Made by a program: the position numbers and the translations under genes. Under the pieces are notes generated by a model. The model had not been told where the DNA came from and ran no database searches. It saw only the letters and a program-made list of their open reading frames with translations. A stretch of DNA of 64,000 nucleotides, from contig JASVEC010000019.1 of the NCBI GenBank assembly GCA_030770535.1, positions 1 through 64,000 on the forward strand. Reading direction: 5' to 3'. Source of the DNA: Batkoa obscura. Taxonomy: Eukaryota; Entomophthoromycota; Entomophthoromycetes; Entomophthorales; Batkoaceae. Of the stretch, positions 56,577 to 64,000 are shown one piece after another; position 1 is the stretch's first letter; the number at the start of each line of letters is the position of its first letter.

Positions 56577-57739
56577 ATGCCATTTGGACAAGTAAAACAT
56601 AAAGAATAAGGATAAAGCAAGGATTAAAATAAGTAAGGTAGTAATAGGACCACCAGGATCAGGCAAAACAAGCTATTGTTATGGAGCAGAACAATTTTTC
56701 TCGGGTTTAAAAAGGTAGTTACTACTTATTATCAGTTTCATTTAAACTTTATTCTTAGAAAAACGATTATTATCAATTTAGATCCAGCTAATGAAAATAT
56801 TCCTTATACACCCGCCATTGATATTAATGACTTAATTACAGTACAAGATGTTATGGATGAATTTCAATTGGGACCTAATGGGGGTATGGTTTATTGTATG
56901 GAGTATTTGGAGAAAAATATAGACTGGTTAATAAATAAACTTACAAAATTTGAAGGTAAATAAACAAATGGAAATTTAAACAATGTTAACTTTATTTAGA
57001 TTCTTATTTTATATTTGATTTTCCTGGACAAGTTGAACTGTATACTCATAATTATTCGGTAAAAAACATATTAGATAAATTACAAAAACTGGACTTTAGA
57101 GTAATTTAAAACGTCAATATTTTAAGATCCTATTTACAATTTTTAGTTGACTGCTGTACATCTAGTAGATGCCCATTACTGTACTGATCCAGTGAAGTAT
57201 ATATCAGTTTTACTAGTATCACTGAAGACAATGTTGCTGTTAGAGTTGCCTCATGTCAATGTACTTTCAAAGTTAGATCTAATTCAAAGTTACGGAAAAT
57301 TAGGTAATATCAATCAAAGCCAAATATCAAATTAAAACAATTTAAAAATAATAGCCTTTAGGTTAGAATTTTATACAGAAGTTATGGATTTAAGCTATCT
57401 TTTAGAACAGCTTAACGAAGAGCAGATGGGAACGAAATACCACAAGCTAACAGAAGCGCTTTCCTCTTTAGTTGAAGAGTTCGGGCTAGTCCATTTCCAC
57501 CCCTTAATGGTCGAAGTTGGTTTTTTTCACTATATATTATATTATTAACTCATTTATTTAAGGATAAAAAATCCATGATTTCATTGATGAAAGCCATCGA
57601 TAAAGCGAACGGCTATGTTTTTGGAGGCTTGGATGAGGACAACACTTCTTTGTTATTATCGAATATTAAGGTGCTTGATAACACTGAGTTAATAAGCGAT
57701 ATGGAACAGATTTATATAAAAGAAAGAGAAGAGTTATAA
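56577..57739 (+). CDS. GPN2: GPN-loop GTPase 2
   Basis: Exons 56577-56591, 56638-56714, 56759-56955, 57000-57100, 57147-57303, 57367-57515, 57563-57739; 873 nt, 290 aa. Start [20 protein letters not shown] contains the P-loop. The defining Gly-Pro-Asn insertion is in [29 protein letters not shown] is the switch region and LSKLDLI the base-recognition motif. [20 protein letters not shown] and a C-terminal [11 protein letters not shown] separate GPN2 from GPN1 and GPN3. GPN GTPases act in the cytosol in assembly and nuclear import of RNA polymerase II (and III). Exon 6 starts with EFYTEV after a GTTAG acceptor; an alternative acceptor four bases upstream would give a stop. Confidence 0.92.
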
Positions 57740-57853
57740 ATAACTTTTGCAAAATAAATTAATAAACGAGACCCTACACAAACTATGACTATTAATTTAC
57801 AATAATCACATAATTAAGATCATTTATTTATATAAGGCGATATGAGAATTAAC

Positions 57854-58786
57854 TCAAAGCAAGCTAGTTTTTCTTTTACTTAAAATAGAAAATGAAAATC
57901 TACGAATTCTTAATGGGGTTGTAGGAGGCACTAGAAAATCCCAGGACTTTTTAGACCTTAACATAAAGGCATTTTCATCCATTTCTTTCCCTTTAGAAGC
58001 AGTATCTATTAATATATTAATTAAGGCAAGGTCTTTATGTAACTCATCGTCTATATCTTTAAATTGATTTAGAGTATTAACAAGCTTTGAATGATACTCT
58101 TCCAACTGTGTGTACCTTAAACTTTCCTGAAAAAAATTAGAGCATATATAAGTATATATGCATATAACTACCTTATCTACTTCTTGGAATTGAAGCTTAA
58201 TTAGAGTTCTTATGACATAAATGACTCTAAAATTAATCAGTATATAAATGGATATTCTTATATGTGCACTAGAGTCAAATAAATAGATGATATCGAATAG
58301 CAGGCATATAGAAATAAGGAAAATATCTAAAACATTGAATAAAGAACTAAAGTAACTCTTAAAGCCAAGGTAATAACCTCGCAATATGGCTTCACATAGA
58401 AATAAGATAAAAATAACAATATTCGTGTATAAGGAAGCTTTTAATAATGAAACATTAAACGGGTTGTTTGGTACTTAAAAAAAGTATTAGCTTTATAAAA
58501 TGTAATGAAAATAAAGAACAGTACCTATAAATAAATCGGATATGGATAAAAATAAGTTCATAAAAGCTAAAATAGTGACTGTATACAAAAAAGATTTTTC
58601 AAAAATTATAGTCGCAACTTTCCTTTTAAAATATATAGAATAAGGTTCATTATCAGCTCTGTTATAGGTTTCTTCATTAGTTATATTGTACTCTGCATCT
58701 AAAGCTTGTAGTTCTTGAACTACGCTCCGAAGGATCATAGCTTTTTCTACCACTAAGCCTTCATGTTCAAAATATTTTTCATCCAT
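57854..58786 (-). CDS. Hv1-like voltage-sensor-domain protein with altered key residues
   Basis: Exons 58525-58786, 58172-58473, 57854-58126; 837 nt, 278 aa (human Hv1 is 273). Four hydrophobic segments: S1 about 66-86 (TILAFMNLFLSISD), S2 about 103-122 (FILFLCEAILRGYY), S3 about 134-152 (NVLDIFLISICLLFDI), S4 about 160-180 (ILINFRVIYVIRTLIK). No pore segments follow, only a C-terminal helix (about 190-220) fitting the Hv1 coiled coil. Internal acids match Hv1 spacing: Glu115 and Arg119 in S2, Asp137 and Asp148 in S3. The S1 selectivity Asp of Hv1 is Asn77 here, with Asp84 seven residues later, and S4 keeps one of the three canonical Arg (Arg170) plus Arg176 and Lys180. May be a non-proton-selective or non-conducting relative. 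Stop codon is 115 bp from that of GPN2 (convergent). Confidence 0.7.
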
Positions 58787-60192
58787 CCTTTTAAAAAGTA
58801 AACTTTTGTTAAATTTATTTTTTAAATACTATTCACTAATTTTAGTTGATCGTATATCCCCATTTATTTACGTTAAATTTTTGTCTAAAATTTAAATGAA
58901 GTTGAATTTGATAATCAAAATTTAATTTAACTTAAATTAAGTTTTCAACCATTCTAGATTTCTAATAAATAAAATAGTAAAAAGAAATTACTGTTAAATG
59001 TTGCGCTAACAACCATTGTTTTTACAAATAATTTTATTCCTTTTTATTCTTATAAAGTAGACACTCATTTTTTGAGTTATGTTAAATAAGTATGACATTC
59101 TAATGATTAAAATTAAAATATTTAAAGAATACAGTTAAGAATTATAAAATTTGGTTAATTTTGTCTTAAAGATGTTATTGATTTTGATATTTGATTTAAA
59201 CAGGATAGATGCATCAAGGCCTTTTATTATATTGTATAAAAATATCTAAATAATACAAGCATTTTGCTTGTAATTTTATATGCTAATATTGTAAACAGTT
59301 ACATTAAAAACTTCATTTAAAATAATTTGTTTTTAAAGCAGATGATTTTTTTATTAGATTGTTAATAAACCACTGTTATTAATAATCGAATAGTTAAAAA
59401 AGTATAGTTGCATCTCTTTATAATATCTTATAATAACCTCAATAATTACAATAATAAGTCACAAATCCAATTTAAAATCGGAACAGTATTGAGAAAAGTT
59501 TAAAACTTGTTTTTACTGGTAGGATAATATTAAGCCAATCAAAAGTGTGAACACAGGAAAGTGATGCAATAAATAGATAATTCATACTTTTGATTAGCTA
59601 TTAATATTAAATATGATCTAATAATATCCATTTATAATTATTTAAGCCCAAAAAGAAGCAAAGTATTTTTCGATAATAAATTACCGAGCCAGTAAAATCG
59701 TTCTATCTATCTCATTAATTGCTTAAACAGCTCCACTCAAATATGTGCTTAAAGCCAATAAAGAATCACTATAGCGTCTTCTTCACAAACGATTGGTTTA
59801 AATTTTTATTTTGATCTTGAGGGGGAAACTATGGGCTTAAAAAAACAAACCAACTAAACAGCCAAGTTAACGGGTAAATCAAATTAATACCAATTGTTCA
59901 TAACCCACTTTAAATATTAATTTCTTTTTAACTAAGAATTTGAGGATTGTGGCTTTGAATTGAATTTCTATAACTCTATCTCAACTTCCTTTAAAACTAT
60001 AAACTAGTGTCTATCCAAAGTACATTAAGCTTCCTATATTTAATAAGACTATACTCTCTGTAGGTATTTTCTTTTATTTTCTCTGTTCTTATTCTTAATT
60101 TAGAGTATTTTTCCTTTAACATCAACTTATTAAATCCCAAACTCATTATCTCACTCATAGAAATATCATTAATATTTACATAATTCATAAAA
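58787..60192. other. Intergenic region, 1.4 kb, nothing recognised
   Basis: A single CCCCA right-end-like motif near 58858 is too short to call a miniature element. Open frame 59997-60188 on the - strand runs up to the Cdc42 ATG and has no supporting feature. Confidence 0.45.
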
Positions 60193-60930
60193 ATGCAGAC
60201 AATTAAATGTGTAGTAGTAGGTGATGGTGCCGTCGGAAAGGTATTTTAATTATTTAAAATTATGTCAGCTTGAATTAATTTAATTTAATTTAATTTAATT
60301 TAGACTTGTCTTCTTATTTCATACACTACTAACAAATTCCCCTCGGAGTATGTTCCAACCGTAAGTGACTCTAGATATTTATAAATTTATGTTCAAGCTT
60401 TATTAGGTATTTGACAATTATGCCGTTACTGTTATGATAGGTGAAGAACCTTATACTCTTGGTCTTTTTGATACAGCAGGTAAATAACTATCACATTAGT
60501 AAAATCTCATTTATTTATTATTTTAGGTCAGGAGGATTACGATCGTTTAAGACCTCTTTCATACCCTCAAACTGACGTATTTTTGGTTTGCTTTTCAGTA
60601 ACATCCCCAGCTTCATTTGAAAACGTTAAAGAGAAATGGTTCCCAGAAGTACACCATCATTGTCCAGGAGTTCCATGTTTAATTGTTGGTACTCAAATGG
60701 ATCTTCGTGATGATCCAGCAGTTATTGAAAAGCTTGCACGTCAACGCCAAAAGCCAATTTCCACAGATCAAGGTGAACGTTTAGCTCGTGAGCTCAAAGC
60801 AGTAAAATATGTAGAATGTTCAGCACTTACTCAATCTGGACTTAAGAATGTATTTGATGAAGCTATCGTAGCAGCTTTAGAACCACCAGTTACTCGAGGA
60901 AGTAAAAAAGGAGGCTGTACTCTTTTATAA
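60193..60930 (+). CDS. CDC42: Rho-family GTPase Cdc42
   Basis: Exons 60193-60240, 60304-60360, 60407-60479, 60527-60930; 582 nt, 193 aa, close to the usual 191. [20 protein letters not shown] holds the P-loop; [20 protein letters not shown] is the effector/switch I region; [20 protein letters not shown] is switch [11 protein letters not shown] gives guanine specificity; KKGGCTLL is a CAAX box ending in Leu (geranylgeranylation). The [10 protein letters not shown] and [13 protein letters not shown] wording points to Cdc42 rather than Rac or Rho1. It controls polarity, budding or hyphal tip growth and actin at the plasma membrane. The first intron ends in a run of TTAAT repeats just before its acceptor. 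Confidence 0.96.
60276..60303 (+). repeat. TTAAT pentanucleotide run in the first Cdc42 intron
   Basis: About five tandem copies immediately upstream of the TTTAG acceptor. Confidence 0.6.
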
Positions 60931-61757
60931 TTTGAGAGAATTAAACCATGGGAATTAGCATTCCATAAAGAACCCTATTCGATTTAACATCCATGAAAGC
61001 GCGTAAATTTTAATCCATTTTCCCCTTTTCTTTTATTCATAATAACATTGTTTAAACTACTCATAAAATAGTTTCGGTAATTTTTTTATTTGGCTATCTT
61101 TAAGATTGAATTTAATTAGTATTATTATCATAGAATCTTTATATTCAACTGAAGTCTTTTTTGTTAGATTAAATATGAATATATATTACATCTAGCTTAT
61201 ACTATTTATAATTGAATTTAATCTTTCTTATAAGACAATAGAATAATCGTTAGGACTACTTCAATCTTTATTTACATTAAAATATTAAGCCTTTTATCAA
61301 CTGGTAAGCTTCAAGCTATATGCTAAATAACCAACACCTCAAACATCTTGTAAGTAGGACTGTTATACTACAATATTGTGTATAGCTATATAAACTATAT
61401 TATTGTACATTTTATATATATAACTTAGCTTTAATAGATTTAAAAACAATCATAAGATAGCAATATACTTAATATATTTATCATTTACTCTATTTTTGAA
61501 GTTAATAATAACTATTACTTGTCAAGATCATTTTCTAATATAAACTTAGGTTAATTCTTTTGTTTGTTATTTGAAATAATTATATATGCTAGATTGCTAA
61601 ATAAGTCACAATGAGCATAAAAAATAAGTGAATTATAAAATTTAGCCAATTAAGTAGCATAATTCACTCACATAATAATAGTATAAATAAATTAGTTTAT
61701 AAATTTAAGGAGTAATAGGTATAAATAACAATCTTAATTAATTTTGTGACTTTTAAG
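60931..61757. other. Intergenic region between Cdc42 and ACMSD
   Basis: About 830 bp. TATAAATA at 61682-61689 lies about 70 nt before the ACMSD start; nothing else seen. Confidence 0.45.
61682..61689 (+). promoter_or_regulatory. TATA box of the ACMSD gene
   Basis: TATAAATA, 68 nt before the ATG at 61758. Confidence 0.45.
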
Positions 61758-62848
61758 ATGTCAACTACAAATAGCAACAAATTTTTAAAAATCGATATTC
61801 ATACTCATATACTACCAAAACAATTACCAGACTTATCTCGTAAATATGGTTATGGTTCTTGGGTTTCTCTGGATCACTTTGAACCTGTAAGTAGTTTACA
61901 GCTATTAAATAATAATATATTAATCTGATTTAGGGTAAAGCAAACATGATGAAGGATGGAAAAAACTTCAGAACCATCGAATGTAACTGCTGGTCTTCAT
62001 CTCAACGTATAAAAGAGTGCAATGATACTGGAGTAGATGTTCAGGTCATTTCTACTGTCCCAGTTATGTTCAACTACTGGGCAAAACCTCAACACACTTT
62101 AGATCTTGCTAAATATTTAAATGATCATGTAGCTCAAACAGTAGCTGAGGATCCTTCTAGATTTATTGGCTTAGGCACTTTACCTATGCAAGCTCCGGAT
62201 CTTGCCATTCAAGAGATGAAACGTTGTGTTAATGAGCTAGGATTACCTGGGGTACAGATAGGCTCTCATATCAATGAATGGAATTTAGATGCACCAGAAC
62301 TAGATCTCTTTTTTAAAGCAGCAGAAGAGCTTGGGTGTGTTATTTTTGTTCATCCTTGGGATATGGAAACAAAGGGGCGAATGGAAAAATATTGGTTTCC
62401 CTGGCTTATTGGTATGCCTTGTGAAACCACTATTGCTGTTTGCTCCTTAATCTTTGGAGGTGTTTTTGATCGCTATCCTAAACTTAAGGTTTGCTTTGCC
62501 CATGGAGGCGGATCGTTTTTGGCTACCTTAGGTAGAATCGATCATGGCTTCAATGTAAGACCAGATTTGTGTGCCACACACATTAAGAAACCACCTTCTA
62601 GCTATTTAAAACAAATCTTTGTTGATTCTTTAGTTCATGATTTAGATGCCTTAAAGTTTATGGTTGGTAAAGTAGGTGTAGATAATATTTTATTAGGTTC
62701 TGATTATCCATTTCCGCTCGGTGAACATCATCCTGGTAAACTCATTGAGGATGCTTCTGAATTTAGCGATGAGGATAAAGAAAAAATGTTATCTGGGAAT
62801 GCATTGAAACTTTTCAACTTAAAACCTGAGAACTATTTGCGCAACTAA
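61758..62848 (+). CDS. 2-amino-3-carboxymuconate-6-semialdehyde decarboxylase (ACMSD)
   Basis: Exons 61758-61886 and 61934-62848; 1044 nt, 347 aa. Start MSTTNSNKFLKIDIHTHILP brings the metal ligands His15 and His17; other zinc-site residues are in VIFVHPWDM, VCFAHGGG and the Asp of LLGSDYPFPLGE. The amidohydrolase-2 fold runs over the full length, and the wording matches ACMSD closely. The enzyme decarboxylates ACMS from 3-hydroxyanthranilate and so diverts tryptophan breakdown from NAD synthesis to the glutarate route. It is cytosolic, usual length about 336. Presence implies an active kynurenine pathway; no other pathway gene is in the window. A related decarboxylase of the same superfamily is the main alternative. 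Confidence 0.88.
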
Positions 62849-63065
62849 TTTGATGTATATTATGGCTATGGATTCATTTACTTCTACTATTATTATTAAA
62901 TGATATTGTTTTTATCACTATATTTTATTTTATTGTATCTATTTGTTATGAGCCATCTTTTATTCTTTTTATAGAGTCTAAAATGGTGTAATATTTATCC
63001 CTGATTTTTAATAATTTAGAATCGTGGTACTTATTAAAACTATCTTTAATTTCTTAAAGTATAAA

Positions 63066-63561
63066 ATGGATTACACGAACTTAGAGTTAAGATTAAACAC
63101 GCTAATAAACCAACAAGTAGAAAAAATCCAGACCGAAATAAAGTCTAACAATGACTTACCAAATCACCTTATACCAAGTTCTCGATTATATGTTAATAAA
63201 GAAGAAGGTTTATTATTAATAGAAATAAAGACCAAAAAAGTAATTTCAAAATTTTATTTAATAAATTAAAAACTAAAAGAGTACTTAGGGGATTAAGCTA
63301 GACATAACAACTTTGAAATACTATCAACCATTTATAAAAATAGCTGGGAACTGTCTTTCAAAGGTGAGTGAGATTGAGCTTGGGCTACCTGATTTAGACC
63401 AACATTCTTTGGTCCCGAAGTTTTATCAACAGGAAAATAGACAATTTGAATTAACTATTACTTTACCTCATCATTTCGGTGAATTACCAACGGATATTCA
63501 TTATATTCATGCTAAGTTTGTTGTTCCTAATCTCCTTAAGATCTATATTCCTATTGTTTAA
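63066..63561 (+). CDS. Unknown 148-residue protein (two exons)
   Basis: Exons 63066-63239 and 63289-63561, joined through a 49-nt intron (GTAATT..CTTAG) in phase 0. The first part is helical and charged (LELRLNTLINQQVEKIQTEI); the second has beta-like hydrophobic strands (QFELTITLPHHF, AKFVVPNLLKIYIPIV) resembling the strand pattern of CS/p23-like folds, but this is weak and I would not assign a function. Starts about 220 bp after ACMSD in the same direction. The Met at 63066 is preferred because upstream sequence is non-coding in composition. Confidence 0.6.
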
Positions 63562-63878
63562 GTTTTTACTTATGAAATAGTCAAGAATTCTTAAATATCG
63601 CTTTCAGATGATATATTATAATCTTATTCAAATATAGTTATCTAAACTAAAACAAGTAATGTTTAAATTTATACATTATAACTATCAATTATAAAACAAC
63701 AGATAATTAATAAATAGTAATCATCAGACCCTTTAATGAGCATAATAAAAAACTTTAATAACCTTCTATTTAATCAAGCGTTATAATACATCGCTATTGT
63801 GTAACTCCTATGATTCTTAATAAAGACTTTACTATAATTTTAATTAAAATTGGGTTTACTTTTTAGACGAAAAATAAA
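63562..63878. other. Intergenic spacer, nothing recognised
   Basis: About 315 bp between convergent coding ends. Confidence 0.4.
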
Positions 63879-64000
63879 CTACCTGTTTTTCAACTGTAAA
63901 CAAATACTCGGGTTCTCATTTTCTTTATTGTGAAACTCTCCAATTTCTTTGACTCTACGACCAATACTCGCTAAATATCCTGAAGCGGATGAACTGGCTG
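63879..64000 (-). CDS. Partial gene at the window edge, C-terminal exon
   Basis: Open - strand frame from the edge to TAG at 63879-63881, about 39 codons: a SSSASGYLASIGRRVKEI segment, then GEFHNKENENPSICLQLKN. Composition is clearly more coding-like (lower AT) than the adjacent spacer. An alternative end is a donor GTAGTT at 63880-63885. Too short to identify. Confidence 0.4.
   Translation of the reverse strand, partial: ASSSASGYLASIGRRVKEIGEFHNKENENPSICLQLKNR

Noticed and set aside
58850-58870. Right end of a miniature element (TATCCCCATTTA)
   Set aside because: Only the last eight bases match and nothing of the body is present.
59997-60188. 63-codon open frame on the - strand next to Cdc42
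   Set aside because: It overlaps the Cdc42 5' leader on the other strand and is Lys/Asn-rich as expected from the base composition.

Overview
The window reads as nuclear DNA of a fungus with a very AT-rich genome. Genes carry many short introns (about 45-80 nt, usually GTAAG/GTAAT donors, TAG acceptors, and ACTAA-like branch sites). Protein-coding exons are clearly less AT-rich than the spacers. Gene content (fungal-type transcription factor, rhodopsin-like GPCR, F-box protein, LPMO-like secreted enzyme, several P450s, all with the standard stop codons) fits an early-diverging terrestrial fungus. My best guess is an entomophthoralean of the Conidiobolus kind. That assignment is inference from style and gene content, not proven.

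Layout. 0-5.2 kb: a transcription-factor-like gene without a visible zinc cluster (-), a GPCR (+), and a five-exon PHD-finger gene (-). 5.8-7.4 kb: a broken P450 (-). 7.4-11.9 kb: gene-poor, with miniature transposons. 11.9-14.4 kb: LPMO-like enzyme and porphobilinogen synthase (HEM2). 14.7-19.2 kb: cytosolic AsnRS (-) and HisRS (+), head to head over a 301-bp shared promoter region; each is off frame by one base at one conserved site. 19.4-20.7 kb: a decayed zinc-finger-like gene. 21-25 kb: mitoribosomal mL40, a REEP/HVA22 protein and a GH16 glucanase. 25-40 kb: an accessory stretch with one intact and one broken P450, a dead DNA transposon carrying a solo LTR and a miniature element, two nearly identical solo LTRs in opposite orientation, several hairpins and other fossil frames. 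40.8-46.3 kb: F-box protein, a PRPP-synthetase-like protein and a pinin-like splicing protein. 47.6-53.1 kb: a dense cluster of miniature elements around a small secreted Cys-containing protein. 55-64 kb: housekeeping block with a second REEP/HVA22 gene, GPN2 GTPase, an Hv1-like voltage-sensor protein, Cdc42, ACMSD, an unknown 148-aa protein, and the edge of one more gene.

The most striking feature is a family of about 100-bp inverted-terminal-repeat elements (TGGGGATG...CATCCCCA). There are 34 full-length or nearly full-length copies plus 3 fragments in 64 kb, in both orientations, with 14 of them packed into 4.7 kb. No partner transposase for them is recognisable in the window. Other points to follow: an Hv1-like channel whose S1 acid and S4 charges are replaced, a PRPP-synthetase relative with a PAP-type degenerate ribose-phosphate loop, and the paired single-base frame breaks in the two synthetases, which warn that some apparent pseudogenes could be sequence errors.
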